Positions 35,668 to 44,977 are shown, counted from the first letter of the stretch. The stretch: 64,000 nucleotides of DNA from Bacteroides mediterraneensis (GCF_025993685.1 NZ_DAJPEN010000001.1:2356001-2420000), one strand, 5' to 3'. The notes: a model not told the origin generated them from the letters alone. A program made the numbers and translations.

Positions 35668-37878
35668 ATGGAGAACAATGAATTTTTCACGCCGGATGAG
35701 CACAAACAACTGATACAGCTTTACAAAAGATTGTTATTGCTGTCAAAAGACACGTTACAAAAAGATGACTGCCACAAACTAAAAAATCATCTCATAAAAG
35801 CCATGTCGGAAGGAACCATTCCGCGGAATGTCTTCCAGATGAACCCCATCATCAAAGACATGCAGACAGCCGTTATCGTGGCTGAAGAAATCGGAATGCG
35901 CCGTGCTTCGATTCTGGGCATCATGCTCCATGAGTCTGTGAAATACAACTTGTGCAGCCTGGAGTCCGTCAAGGAGGAATACGGAGAAGACGTGGCCGGC
36001 ATTATCCGGGGACTTGTAAAAATCAACGAACTATATTCCAAGAGTCCCATCATCGAATCGGAAAATTTCCGCAACCTGCTTCTGTCGTTTGCCGAAGACA
36101 TGCGGGTCATCCTGATTATCATTGCTGACCGTGTGAACCTGATGCGGCAGATAAAGGACAGCCCGAATGAAGAAGCCCGACTGGAAGTGGCCAACGAAGC
36201 GGCCTACCTGTATGCCCCGCTGGCACACAAACTGGGACTGTACAAGCTGAAATCGGAATTGGAGGACTTGTCGCTGAAATACACGCAGCACGACGTGTAT
36301 TATTATATCAAGGAGAAACTGAATGCCACCAAACAGGCACGCGACCGCTACATTGACGCATTCATCGAACCGATACAGAAAAAACTGGAAGAAGCCGGAC
36401 TGAAGTTCCACATGAAGGGACGTACCAAGTCCATCCACTCCATCTACCAAAAGATGAAGAAGCAGGGATGTCCTTTCGAAGGCGTGTACGACCTGTTTGC
36501 CATCCGTATCATCCTCGACTCTCCGCTCGACAAGGAGAAACAGGAATGTTGGCAGGCCTACTCCATCGTGACCGACATGTACCTACCCAACCCCAAACGT
36601 CTGCGCGACTGGCTGTCCGTGCCGAAGAGCAACGGATACGAGTCTTTGCACATCACTGTCATGGGACCGGAAGGTAAATGGGTGGAGGTACAAATCCGTA
36701 CGGAACGTATGGATGAGATTGCTGAGAAAGGACTCGCTGCCCACTGGCGATACAAAGGCATCAAAGGGGAAAGCGGTCTGGATGAATGGCTGAATTCCAT
36801 CCGGGAAACGCTGGAAAACTCCGACAATGACCTGGATGCCATGGACCAGTTCAAGCTGGACTTATACAAAGACGAGGTATTCGTCTTCACTCCCAAAGGC
36901 GATTTGTACAAACTGCCGCAGGGAGCCACCGTACTCGACTTCGCCTTTTCCATCCACTCCAACCTGGGATGCCGGTGTACGGGTGCCCGCGTGAACGGAA
37001 AGAATGTGCAGCTCCGCCAGAAACTGAACAGTGGTGACCAGGTGGAAATCATGACCTCGAACACTCAGACACCGAAACGCGACTGGCTGACCTTCGTCAC
37101 CACGGCGAAAGCCCGCAACAAAATACGTCAGGCACTGAAAGAGATTGCAGCCCGACAGACCCAGTTTGCCAAGGAAACCCTGGAACGGAAATTCAAGAAC
37201 CGGAAAATGGAATACGACGAAGCCATCCTGATGCGCCTCATCCGGAAACTGGGCTTCAAGACCGTGACCGATTTCTACCAGAGTATTGCCGACGAGTCAA
37301 TCGATGTGAACGACATCATCGACAAGTACCTCGACATGCAGAAGAAGGAAACCGAGCAGCGCGAAGAAATCAGCTACCGCAGTGCGGAATCGTTCAACAT
37401 CCAGCAGCCGACCGACGCTAAGGACTACAAGGACGACGTACTGGTCATCGACCAGAACCTGAAGGGACTGGATTTCACCCTGGCCAAATGTTGCAACCCT
37501 ATTTACGGCGACGAAGTGTTCGGCTTTGTGAGCATCAACGGAGGTATCAAGATTCACCGTTGCGACTGTCCGAACGCCAAGGAAATGCGTTCCCGCTTCC
37601 CCTACCGTATCGTCAAGGCACGCTGGGCCGGAAAAAGTCAGGGCAAGCAATACCCCATCACGCTCCGTATCATCGGACATGACGATATCGGCATCGTGAC
37701 CAACATCACGTCCATTATTAATAAGGAAAGCAATATCCTGCTGCGTTCCATCAGTATTGACTCGCACGACGGACTGTTCTCGGGCATGCTGACCGTGACA
37801 GTGGACGACAACGCCAAGCTGGAATCGCTAATCAAGAAGATAAAAACCGTGAAAGGGGTAAAACAGGTAAACAGATAA
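35668..37878 (+). CDS. RelA/SpoT-family (p)ppGpp synthetase with degraded hydrolase site
   Basis: A 736-residue RSH protein: pseudo-HD domain (about 40-190), synthetase domain (about 240-360; GRTKSIHSIYQKM, SVPKSNGYESLH, VEVQIRTERMDEIAEKGLAAHW), TGS domain (about 395-460) and C-terminal zinc-finger and ACT regions (LAKCCNPIYGD; IGHDDIGIVTNITSIINKE). In active hydrolases the HD motif reads like LLHDVVED; here it is MLHESVKY (87-94), and the usual upstream His is absent. Hydrolase activity is therefore probably lost and the protein should act as a RelA-like synthetase. A second RSH elsewhere in the genome would have to supply hydrolysis. Confidence 0.93.
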   Translation: MENNEFFTPDEHKQLIQLYKRLLLLSKDTLQKDDCHKLKNHLIKAMSEGTIPRNVFQMNPIIKDMQTAVIVAEEIGMRRASILGIMLHESVKYNLCSLESVKEEYGEDVAGIIRGLVKINELYSKSPIIESENFRNLLLSFAEDMRVILIIIADRVNLMRQIKDSPNEEARLEVANEAAYLYAPLAHKLGLYKLKSELEDLSLKYTQHDVYYYIKEKLNATKQARDRYIDAFIEPIQKKLEEAGLKFHMKGRTKSIHSIYQKMKKQGCPFEGVYDLFAIRIILDSPLDKEKQECWQAYSIVTDMYLPNPKRLRDWLSVPKSNGYESLHITVMGPEGKWVEVQIRTERMDEIAEKGLAAHWRYKGIKGESGLDEWLNSIRETLENSDNDLDAMDQFKLDLYKDEVFVFTPKGDLYKLPQGATVLDFAFSIHSNLGCRCTGARVNGKNVQLRQKLNSGDQVEIMTSNTQTPKRDWLTFVTTAKARNKIRQALKEIAARQTQFAKETLERKFKNRKMEYDEAILMRLIRKLGFKTVTDFYQSIADESIDVNDIIDKYLDMQKKETEQREEISYRSAESFNIQQPTDAKDYKDDVLVIDQNLKGLDFTLAKCCNPIYGDEVFGFVSINGGIKIHRCDCPNAKEMRSRFPYRIVKARWAGKSQGKQYPITLRIIGHDDIGIVTNITSIINKESNILLRSISIDSHDGLFSGMLTVTVDDNAKLESLIKKIKTVKGVKQVNR

Positions 37879-37936
37879 CAACACTTCAAGTATGTTAATA
37901 AAACTGCACAAACATACCCCTTTAGCATAAAAACAC

Positions 37937-37944
37937 TATCTTTG
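37937..37944 (+). promoter_or_regulatory. -7 promoter box of the DUF1573 gene
   Basis: TATCTTTG fits TAnnTTTG, 37 bp before the ATG at 37982, giving this gene its own promoter after the RSH gene. Confidence 0.5.
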
Positions 37945-37981
37945 CGAAGTTGTCAAGAGTAAGGATTAAAAACAAAAGAAA

Positions 37982-38386
37982 ATGAAGAAGATTTTATTTA
38001 CTACCTTGTTGTGCGTAATGAACATCCTGTTCGTCATCGCACAGGGAACAGCACAGATTACGTTTGAAAAGACTACATACAACTTTGGCTCTTTCTCTGA
38101 AAGCAGTCCGAAAGTGACTTGCAAATTCAAGTTCACCAATACGGGCGACGGACCGCTGGTAATTCATCAGGCCATCGCTTCGTGCGGATGTACCGTACCT
38201 CAGTATCCGAAAGAACCCATCAAACCGGGTGAAAGCGGTGAGGTGACAGTGACTTACAACGGAGCCGGCAAATTCCCCGGACATTTCCGCAAGACCATCA
38301 CCCTGCGCACCAACTCCAAGAACGAAATCACCCGATTGGTAGTAGAGGGAGACATGACACCGGCATCAGCCGATGCAAACAACTAA
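37982..38386 (+). CDS. DUF1573 secreted protein
   Basis: A 134-residue protein with a signal peptide (cleavage near VIAQG, residue 21) followed by one DUF1573 immunoglobulin-like domain: ITFEKTTYNFGSFSES, KFKFTNTGDGPLVIHQ, the hallmark SCGCTVPQYPKEPIKPGESGEV and FRKTITLRTNSKN. The family is abundant in Bacteroidetes, found in the periplasm or on the surface, and its molecular role is unsettled. It is followed by a strong terminator. Confidence 0.88.
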   Translation: MKKILFTTLLCVMNILFVIAQGTAQITFEKTTYNFGSFSESSPKVTCKFKFTNTGDGPLVIHQAIASCGCTVPQYPKEPIKPGESGEVTVTYNGAGKFPGHFRKTITLRTNSKNEITRLVVEGDMTPASADANN

Positions 38387-38411
38387 AAAACAATCGTTTT
38401 TCATACTCATT

Positions 38412-38448
38412 CAGGAGAGACATCCACGGGGTGTTTCTCCTGTTTTTT
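38412..38448 (+). terminator. Intrinsic terminator of the DUF1573 gene
   Basis: CAGGAGAGACA (38412-38422) pairs with TGTTTCTCCTG (38432-38442), one G-U pair, followed by six T residues. Confidence 0.85.
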
Positions 38449-38470
38449 ATGCCTCAGAAAGGAGGCTGGA

Positions 38471-38580
38471 AAACGCACTTGCGTTTGGCTTGAAACGCCA
38501 AAGAGTTTTGATTAAAACGCAAGGACGTTTCACTTCAAACGTAAAGGCGTTTTATCTGAAACGCACTTGCGTTTTTCCAC
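38471..38580. repeat. Five tandem 22-bp dyad units
   Basis: The units start at 38471, 38493, 38515, 38537 and 38559, each exactly 22 bp, with consensus AAACGC-N4-GCGTTT-N6. Units 1 and 5 share the core AAACGCACTTGCGTTT; unit 3 shares its core with the single copy at 14189. Unit 2 is the most diverged. The dyad spacing (8 nt between AAAC and GTTT, then 6 nt) differs from the subtype at 27036 and 51067, but the 22-bp period is the same. It lies 104 bp upstream of the OPT transporter gene. Confidence 0.88.
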
Positions 38581-38683
38581 AGCGCAAAAATAAGGTGCCT
38601 TTTGCATGAATATGAATGATTTTTACTACTTTTGGACACCCGAAAGAATATTAATCAAATCATAATGCAATATTATTTTATTC

Positions 38684-40672
38684 ATGAAAGAGACACAAGA
38701 AAAACCGACGGGATTGCCCGACAACGCGTTCCGTCCACTCAAACCCGGGGAAAAGTACGAACCGCTCATGTCTCCCGGAAAAACGTATCCTGAAGTAAAC
38801 CTGTGGTCCGTGACATGGGGACTTGTCATGGCCGTCATCTTCTCGGCTGCCGCCGCTTACCTGGGCCTGAAAGTGGGACAGGTGTTCGAAGCAGCCATCC
38901 CTATCGCCATCATTGCCGTGGGCATTTCCAGTGCCACCAAACGCAAAGGTGCACTGGGTGAAAACGTCATGATCCAGTCCATCGGTGCTTGCTCGGGCGT
39001 CATCGTGGCAGGAGCCATCTTTACCCTGCCGGCCCTCTATATCCTGCAAGAAAAATACCCGGAAATGACGGTCAACTTCATGCAGATGTTCATCAGCTCC
39101 CTGTTGGGAGGCGTGCTGGGCATCCTGTTCCTGATTCCATTCCGCAAATATTTCGTGAAAGACAAACACGGCGAATATCCTTTCCCGGAAGCTACAGCCA
39201 GCACCCAGGTGCTCGTGTCGGGTGAAAAGGGAGGCGACCAGGCCAAACCGCTGCTCATGGCCGGACTGGTGGGTGGTCTGTACGACTTCATCGTGGGTAC
39301 GTTCGGCTGGTGGAACGAGAACTTTACAAGCCGTATCTGTGGATGGGGCGAGACCATTGCCGACAAGTTCAAACTGGTTTTCAAAATCAATACGGGAGCT
39401 GCCGTACTGGGACTCGGTTACATCGTCGGCCTGAAATATGCGGCCATCATCTGTGCCGGCTCCCTGGTGGTATGGTGGGTCATCGTTCCAGGTATTTCCC
39501 TGTTCTGGGGCGACCAGGTGCTGAATGCCTGGAATCCGGACATCACCATGGCCGTGAAAGACATGTCGCCCGAACTCATTTTCAAGGAATATGCCAAGAG
39601 CATCGGTATCGGAGGTATCGCCATGGCAGGTATCATCGGTATCGTACGTTCATGGGGCATCATCAAGAGTGCGGTCAGCCTGGCTGCCAATGAGATGAAA
39701 GGAAAGAAGACCGAAGAAAGCGTGGAACGCACACAGAAAGACCTGTCCATGAAAATCATCGCCTTCGGTTCTTTGTTCACCCTGCTGCTCGTGGTACTCT
39801 TCTTCTATTTCGACGTGATGCAAGGCAACATTCTGCATACTGTAGTAGCCATCCTGCTGGTAGCGGGAATCTCCTTCCTCTTCACCACCGTGGCGGCCAA
39901 TGCCATCGCCATCGTCGGTACGAACCCGGTATCGGGCATGACCCTGATGACCCTGATCCTGGCTTCCGTCATCATGGTGGCCGTGGGCCTGAAAGGTGCC
40001 ACGGGTATGGTGGCTTCCCTGGTAATGGGTGGCGTGGTCTGCACCGCACTGTCCATGGCCGGAGGTTTCATCACCGACCTGAAAATCGGTTACTGGCTGG
40101 GTAGCACACCCAAGAAGCAGGAAAGCTGGAAGTTCCTTGGCACACTGGTTTCGGCAGCTACCGTAGGCGGCGTCATCATGGTACTGAACGATTCGTATGG
40201 ATTCACCAGCGGACAACTGGCTGCCCCACAGGCCAACGCCATGGCAGCTGTCATCGACCCGCTGATGAACGGAGTAGGTGCTCCATGGTTGCTCTATGGC
40301 ATCGGTGCGGTACTGGCACTGGTACTGACCTTCTGCAAGGTGCCTGCCCTGGCCTTCGCGCTGGGTATGTTCATCCCCTTGGAACTGAACCTCCCGTTGC
40401 TGGTGGGTGGAGCCATCAACTGGTACGTGACTTCCCGCAGCAAGGACGAAGCCGTCAACACGGCACGCGGCGAAAAAGGTACGCTGCTGGCTTCCGGATT
40501 CATTGCCGGAGGTGCTCTGATGGGAGTGGTAAGTGCCATCATGCGCTATTGCAACATCAACCTCATCCACGAGGAATGGCTGAGCAATCCGATGAGTGAG
40601 CTGGTATCACTGATTGTCTATCTGCTGCTGATAGCCTATCTGGTCAAGGCCAGCATGAAACTGAAAAAATAA
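38684..40672 (+). CDS. OPT-family oligopeptide transporter
   Basis: A 662-residue polytopic membrane protein with about 16 hydrophobic helices and OPT family stretches: SVTWGLVMAVIFSAAAAYLG near the start, KHGEYPFPEATASTQVL, and FALGMFIPLELNLPLLVGG near the end. Bacterial OPT proteins import short peptides or metal-peptide chelates driven by protons. The gene starts after a terminator and the five-unit 22-bp array. An esterase gene follows by 19 bp and may be co-transcribed. Confidence 0.9.
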   Translation: MKETQEKPTGLPDNAFRPLKPGEKYEPLMSPGKTYPEVNLWSVTWGLVMAVIFSAAAAYLGLKVGQVFEAAIPIAIIAVGISSATKRKGALGENVMIQSIGACSGVIVAGAIFTLPALYILQEKYPEMTVNFMQMFISSLLGGVLGILFLIPFRKYFVKDKHGEYPFPEATASTQVLVSGEKGGDQAKPLLMAGLVGGLYDFIVGTFGWWNENFTSRICGWGETIADKFKLVFKINTGAAVLGLGYIVGLKYAAIICAGSLVVWWVIVPGISLFWGDQVLNAWNPDITMAVKDMSPELIFKEYAKSIGIGGIAMAGIIGIVRSWGIIKSAVSLAANEMKGKKTEESVERTQKDLSMKIIAFGSLFTLLLVVLFFYFDVMQGNILHTVVAILLVAGISFLFTTVAANAIAIVGTNPVSGMTLMTLILASVIMVAVGLKGATGMVASLVMGGVVCTALSMAGGFITDLKIGYWLGSTPKKQESWKFLGTLVSAATVGGVIMVLNDSYGFTSGQLAAPQANAMAAVIDPLMNGVGAPWLLYGIGAVLALVLTFCKVPALAFALGMFIPLELNLPLLVGGAINWYVTSRSKDEAVNTARGEKGTLLASGFIAGGALMGVVSAIMRYCNINLIHEEWLSNPMSELVSLIVYLLLIAYLVKASMKLKK

Positions 40673-40691
40673 CTTCTGACTCATACGATAC

Positions 40692-41531
40692 ATGAAAAAA
40701 CTACTGCTCATGGGGTGGCTGCTGATATCCAGCCACCTCTTTGCCCAAAAGGGCATTGAAATCAAGATATGGCCCGACGGTGCCCCTAACACCAACGAAA
40801 TGACCCAACAAATCAAAGACGGACCGCTCTACGTGGATGCCCCCGTGCTGACCGTCTATCCGGCAGAAAAAAGTAACGGGATGGCCATCGTGGCCTGCCC
40901 CGGAGGAGGATACTGGACTTTGGCCATGGGACACGAAGGCCACGATATGGCCGCCTGGTTCAACAGCCAAGGCATCACTTATGCCGTGCTACGCTACCGC
41001 ATGCCCAACGGACATCACGAAGTGCCGCTGAGCGATGCCCAGCAAGCCCTCCGCATCATGCGGCAGCACACCACAGAATGGAATGTGAAGAAGCTGGGTA
41101 TCATGGGATCGTCGGCAGGAGGGCATCTGGCCAGTACGGTAGCCACTCATTTCACGGATGCAGAAACCCGCCCGGATTTCCAGATTCTGTTCTATCCGGT
41201 CATCACCATGGACCCGGGCTACACACATACAGGCTCCCATGATGATTTGTTAGGCAGGAATCCTTCGAAGGAACTGGAACAAAAATATTCCAACGAACAG
41301 CAGGTCAGCCCACAGACCCCGCCGGCCTTCATCCTGCACAGCAGCGATGACACGGTGGTTCCCGTGGCCAACAGCGTAAACTACTACACTGCCCTCGTCA
41401 ACAATAAAGTCCCCGCCAGCCTGCACATCTATCCGGTGGGAGGACACGGCTGGGGATACAACGACAGTTTCCCTTACAAACGCCAATGGACGGGCGAACT
41501 GGAAAAATGGCTGCGCGAAATCAATAAATAA
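40692..41531 (+). CDS. Secreted alpha/beta-hydrolase (esterase type)
   Basis: This 279-residue protein has a signal peptide ending HLFAQ (residue 19) and an alpha/beta-hydrolase core. The oxyanion stretch is ACPGGGYW, the nucleophile elbow GSSAGGH (Ser), and the likely triad completes with Asp in SSDDTVVP and His in YPVGGHGWG. It resembles Bacteroides carbohydrate-esterase-like or prolyl-peptidase-like hydrolases annotated as endo-1,4-beta-xylanase/esterase. Substrate class is uncertain. The 19-bp gap after the OPT transporter gene suggests co-expression. Confidence 0.87.
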   Translation: MKKLLLMGWLLISSHLFAQKGIEIKIWPDGAPNTNEMTQQIKDGPLYVDAPVLTVYPAEKSNGMAIVACPGGGYWTLAMGHEGHDMAAWFNSQGITYAVLRYRMPNGHHEVPLSDAQQALRIMRQHTTEWNVKKLGIMGSSAGGHLASTVATHFTDAETRPDFQILFYPVITMDPGYTHTGSHDDLLGRNPSKELEQKYSNEQQVSPQTPPAFILHSSDDTVVPVANSVNYYTALVNNKVPASLHIYPVGGHGWGYNDSFPYKRQWTGELEKWLREINK

Positions 41532-41543
41532 TTGGCGCAACTA

Positions 41544-41574
41544 TTTGTAGAACAAAAGAAAAGTTGTACCTTTG
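41544..41574 (+). promoter_or_regulatory. rpsP promoter (TTTG-N19-TACCTTTG)
   Basis: TTTG at 41544-41547 and TACCTTTG at 41567-41574, spaced 19 bp, match the full Bacteroidetes promoter consensus. It is the best promoter seen in the window. Confidence 0.75.
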
Positions 41575-41579
41575 CACCC

Positions 41580-41598
41580 GCTAATACGGGTTATTAGC
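41580..41598 (+). promoter_or_regulatory. Hairpin at the 5' end of the rpsP transcript
   Basis: GCTAATA-CGGGT-TATTAGC is a perfect 7-bp stem starting about where transcription should begin, 42 bp before the ATG. It may stabilise the mRNA or serve as a ribosomal-protein leader; the role is inferred. Confidence 0.4.
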
Positions 41599-41639
41599 AT
41601 AATTCAAATCATTTACATTAAAAAAACTAATTAAGAAAA

Positions 41640-42212
41640 ATGGCAACTAAAATCAGATTGCAAAGAAACGGACGCAAAGGATATGCGTTCTATTCAATTG
41701 TTATTGCAGACGCAAGAGCACCACGTGATGGTAGATTTACTGAAAAAATTGGTACTTACAATCCGAACACCAATCCTGCCACAGTAGATTTGAATTTTGA
41801 ACGTGCATTACACTGGGTATTGGTAGGTGCACAGCCTACTGACACAGTACGCAACATCTTGTCTCGTGAAGGTGTGTACATGAAGAAACACCTGCTGGGC
41901 GGTGTAGCTAAAGGCGCATTCGATGAAGCACAGGCTGAAGCTAAATTCAACGCTTGGAAAGAAAACAAACAGTCAGGTCTGGCTGCTTTGAAAGCTAAAG
42001 AAGAAGAAGCTAAGAAAGCTGAAGCTAAAGCACGTCTGGAAGCTGAAAAGAAAGTAAACGAAGAAATCGCGAAGAAGGTAGCTGAAAAGAAAGCTGCTGA
42101 AGCTGCTGCAAAAGCTGAAGCTGAGGCTGCTGCCAAGGCAGAAGAAGAAGCTGCTGCTCCTGCTGAAGAAGCTGCTACAGAAGCTGCTACAGAAGCTCCT
42201 GCTGAAGCATAA
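41640..42212 (+). CDS. rpsP: 30S ribosomal protein bS16 with long Ala/Glu/Lys tail
   Basis: Residues 1-82 are the S16 core ([48 protein letters not shown]). After residue 85 the protein continues as a charged, low-complexity helical tail of about 105 residues made mainly of A, E and K ([20 protein letters not shown] and similar). E. coli S16 has only 82 residues; long tails are typical of Bacteroidetes. S16 binds 16S rRNA in the 30S body. The tail probably projects from the ribosome, function unknown. It has its own strong promoter and terminator, and neither rimM nor trmD follows, unlike in E. coli. Confidence 0.96.
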   Translation: MATKIRLQRNGRKGYAFYSIVIADARAPRDGRFTEKIGTYNPNTNPATVDLNFERALHWVLVGAQPTDTVRNILSREGVYMKKHLLGGVAKGAFDEAQAEAKFNAWKENKQSGLAALKAKEEEAKKAEAKARLEAEKKVNEEIAKKVAEKKAAEAAAKAEAEAAAKAEEEAAAPAEEAATEAATEAPAEA

Positions 42213-42238
42213 TTCTTCTTTCAGAAAAAGACAAACAA

Positions 42239-42272
42239 AAGACTGTCCTTGCAAAAGGATGGTCTTTTTTTA
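42239..42272 (+). terminator. Intrinsic terminator of rpsP
   Basis: AAGACTGTCCTT (42239-42250) pairs with AAGGATGGTCTT (42255-42266) with two mismatches, then a T-run. Confidence 0.8.
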
Positions 42273-42285
42273 TGCAGAATTATCG

Positions 42286-42293
42286 TATCTTTG
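42286..42293 (+). promoter_or_regulatory. -7 promoter box of the third MATE gene
   Basis: TATCTTTG fits TAnnTTTG, 35 bp before the ATG at 42329 and just after the rpsP terminator. Confidence 0.5.
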
Positions 42294-42328
42294 CACCACA
42301 TTTCCCCATCATCTGATATCCGTTTTTT

Positions 42329-43660
42329 ATGCATACGAAATATACCAACCGCGAAATATGGAAGGTGGCCTACCCCATCCTGATCAGTCTGCTCATGGAA
42401 CAACTCATCGGCATGACCGATACGGCCTTCATGGGGCGGGTGGGCGAAGTGGAATTGGGTGCTTCGGCCATTGCGGGCGTATATTACCTGGCCATCTTCA
42501 TGCTGGGGTTCGGCTTCAGCATCGGCTCGCAGATTCTGATTGCCCGCCGCAACGGAGAAGGTAATTTCCGGAAAATCGGTTCCATTTTCTATCAGGGGAT
42601 TTATTTCCTGCTGGCCATGGCCTTGGTCATGTTCACCCTGTCCCAACTGTTCTCTCCCTGGATTTTGTCGCACGTGGTAGCTTCTCCCCGTATCTGTGAG
42701 GCGGCCGTGAGCTACATCAACTGGCGGGTATTCGGCTTTTTCTTCTCGTTCGTGGCCATCATGTTCCGGGCTTTCTTTGTAGGCACCACCCAGACCAAGA
42801 CCCTCACGCTCAACTCCATCGTTATGGTCACATCGAACGTGGTATTCAATTATATGCTCGTATTCGGGAAACTGGGATTTCCGGCGTTGGGCATTGCCGG
42901 GGCAGCCATCGGTTCTTCACTGGCAGAACTGGTATCCATGCTCTTTTTCATCGTCTACACCGTTCGGCGGGTGGACTGTACCAAATACGGACTGAACCAA
43001 CTGGTGACATTCCGATGGGCAGAACTGAAACGCATCATGAGTGTATCACTGTGGACCATGATACAGAACGCAGTATCCATCAGCACTTGGTTTCTGTTCT
43101 TCATCTTCATCGAGCACCTGGGCGAACGTTCACTGGCCATCACCAACATCGTACGCAACGTGTCGAGCGTGCCGTTCATGACCATTACGGCTTTTGCCTC
43201 CACCTGTAGCGCTCTTGTCAGCAACCTGCTTGGAGCCGGAGAAGCACGCCATGTCATGCCGACCATCCGGCAGCACGTACGGCTCTGCACCTGCATTGTC
43301 TGGCCTGTCATCCTGCTGATAGCCTGTCTGCCTACGTATGTGCTCCGTATCTACACCGACATGCCCGACCTGGTAGATGCCGCCGTCCCTACGCTTTGGG
43401 TACTCTGCTCCAGCTACCTCTTCCAGTGTGCCGGATTTATTTTCTTCCAATCTGTATCGGGTACAGGCGATACCCGGGCTGCTTTTCTGCTGGAGATGAT
43501 TGCCCTGACCTGCTACCTGATTTTCATCGTCCTCATCATTCTGCTCCTGAAAATGGACGTAGCCGTATGCTGGTTCTCCGAACATGTATATGCCGGAGCC
43601 ATCGGCCTGCTGAGTTATATTTACCTGAAAAAAGGAAGCTGGCAAAGGAAACGAATTTAA
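42329..43660 (+). CDS. MATE-family efflux transporter
   Basis: This 443-residue MATE protein starts EIWKVAYPILISLLMEQL and continues IGMTDTAFMGRVGEVELGAS, the typical helix 1-2 region of the NorM/DinF-like branch; later helices include MSVSLWTMIQNAVSISTW. It differs clearly from the two MATE proteins at 12690 and 14307, so this is not a recent duplication. It is flanked by a promoter box and a terminator and appears monocistronic. The exported compound is unknown. Confidence 0.9.
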   Translation: MHTKYTNREIWKVAYPILISLLMEQLIGMTDTAFMGRVGEVELGASAIAGVYYLAIFMLGFGFSIGSQILIARRNGEGNFRKIGSIFYQGIYFLLAMALVMFTLSQLFSPWILSHVVASPRICEAAVSYINWRVFGFFFSFVAIMFRAFFVGTTQTKTLTLNSIVMVTSNVVFNYMLVFGKLGFPALGIAGAAIGSSLAELVSMLFFIVYTVRRVDCTKYGLNQLVTFRWAELKRIMSVSLWTMIQNAVSISTWFLFFIFIEHLGERSLAITNIVRNVSSVPFMTITAFASTCSALVSNLLGAGEARHVMPTIRQHVRLCTCIVWPVILLIACLPTYVLRIYTDMPDLVDAAVPTLWVLCSSYLFQCAGFIFFQSVSGTGDTRAAFLLEMIALTCYLIFIVLIILLLKMDVAVCWFSEHVYAGAIGLLSYIYLKKGSWQRKRI

Positions 43661-43698
43661 GGATATAAAAAAGGCTATTCATTAAATGTTATAAAATC

Positions 43699-43745
43699 AG
43701 CCAACTAATTCACACACACAGCATTATGGATTAGTTGGCTTTTTG
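43699..43745 (+). terminator. Intrinsic terminator of the third MATE gene
   Basis: AGCCAACTAAT (43699-43709) pairs perfectly with ATTAGTTGGCT (43730-43740), followed by five T residues. Confidence 0.88.
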
Positions 43746-43876
43746 TATCTCTAGATATTCTCCCGAAAATAAGGTTGGGCAGCCCAAACAGGGGAAATTC
43801 CGGTTTCGAATTCAATTTATGCTTTTACAACGGGACAATAGAGTACTAATCAACGATATAATAAATGTACTATCTT

Positions 43877-44929
43877 TCATAAGTTGTCTTTCATTACCTT
43901 TTCTTCCGAAATCTGATTGTCTACAGGAAGTTCTCCCGTCTTTTTCTCTTGAGGAAGTTTCAACGTATAAAGGGCAGCATTCAGTTTACGAATCTGGTCA
44001 CGTTTCAGTTTGCCCGGATTATAAACGAAACCTTCTACTACGACAATCCGACCGTTCGTACGGTCAACACGAACATGTGAAACGAAAGGGCCTCCCATCG
44101 CATCGTTCTCCATCTCCCACAAACCGCGTGCTTCATATGCATAATCACCCTGCACTGCAATATTACGAGCTTCTACAAAAATAGAATCGGCAGTCACCAT
44201 ATACATACCTTCTTTTACTCCCGGAATGTTGGCTTTCATCACAGAATCTCGTTTTTCTATGAAATATGCCTTTGTAAAAGTTCCCTTGCTGGTATACGGA
44301 TAAGTGTAGATAACAAAGTTCAAATCATTCAGGTTGCTGGAAGCCCACAAGAACTGTTGGCCAACCTTGTACGAAGCCAGTTCTACCGGCATCCAGATAT
44401 CACAATCAAACAAACTTTGTACCTTGGCAGACAAGACATCATTATGCTTCTTCTCCAACAGTTTTACTTCCCGGTTCATTTCTGCCCGGGTAAAGAAATC
44501 AATAATCACCTGTCCATTCTTGGATACATATTCGGCAAACTCTTCCTGATTCGGCGACTGGATAGTCATAATCATCTGTGGAGAAGAATACGCGTCACGG
44601 GTATACTTGAATTTGGTTTGCGTATAGATGTCCTGAATATCCGCAATAATGATGTTGCGGAACAGACGGGTACTACGGTCAAAATACTCCGGACGAACTC
44701 TCGAAATCCGGAAAGAACGTTCCGGTTGGGGCAATCCCGGTACATCGGTATCAAGTACATGGAAAAGCGCACTATCCGGACTGTTCCAACATTTGTCATC
44801 CGCAACTACCAGTACCTCATAAGGCCTACCACTGGATACCGGAGTAACAATACTTTTACCATCCTTCTGACAAGAAACAAACACCGATACAACGAATATA
44901 AGACTTAAATAAAAGGAAAAAGGTTTCAT
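43877..44929 (-). CDS. DUF4837 lipoprotein
   Basis: A 350-residue lipoprotein (signal with lipobox VFVSC at residues 16-20) matching DUF4837, a Bacteroidetes-restricted family. Family-like stretches are GRPYEVLVVADDKCWNSPDS, FRISRVRPEYF, NIIIADIQDIYTQ and the C-terminal GGPFVSHVRVDRTNGRIVV. It is predicted to sit in the periplasm or outer membrane. No catalytic motif is evident and the function is unknown. It follows the BlaI/BlaR1-like pair by 48 bp on the same strand, so it might be read from their transcript. Confidence 0.8.
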   Translation of the reverse strand: MKPFSFYLSLIFVVSVFVSCQKDGKSIVTPVSSGRPYEVLVVADDKCWNSPDSALFHVLDTDVPGLPQPERSFRISRVRPEYFDRSTRLFRNIIIADIQDIYTQTKFKYTRDAYSSPQMIMTIQSPNQEEFAEYVSKNGQVIIDFFTRAEMNREVKLLEKKHNDVLSAKVQSLFDCDIWMPVELASYKVGQQFLWASSNLNDLNFVIYTYPYTSKGTFTKAYFIEKRDSVMKANIPGVKEGMYMVTADSIFVEARNIAVQGDYAYEARGLWEMENDAMGGPFVSHVRVDRTNGRIVVVEGFVYNPGKLKRDQIRKLNAALYTLKLPQEKKTGELPVDNQISEEKVMKDNL

Positions 44930-44977
44930 AAATTTTAAAACTAAGTTTTCAAATACAGACTATTACACGAATCAATT

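Noticed and set aside
38373..38609. 78-codon ORF over the DUF1573 terminator and the five-unit array
   Set aside because: It runs through an intrinsic terminator and is made of repeat units; no protein family is recognisable.
42329..43660. Recent duplication among the three MATE genes
   Set aside because: Their N-terminal helices and conserved stretches differ clearly, so they are separate family branches.
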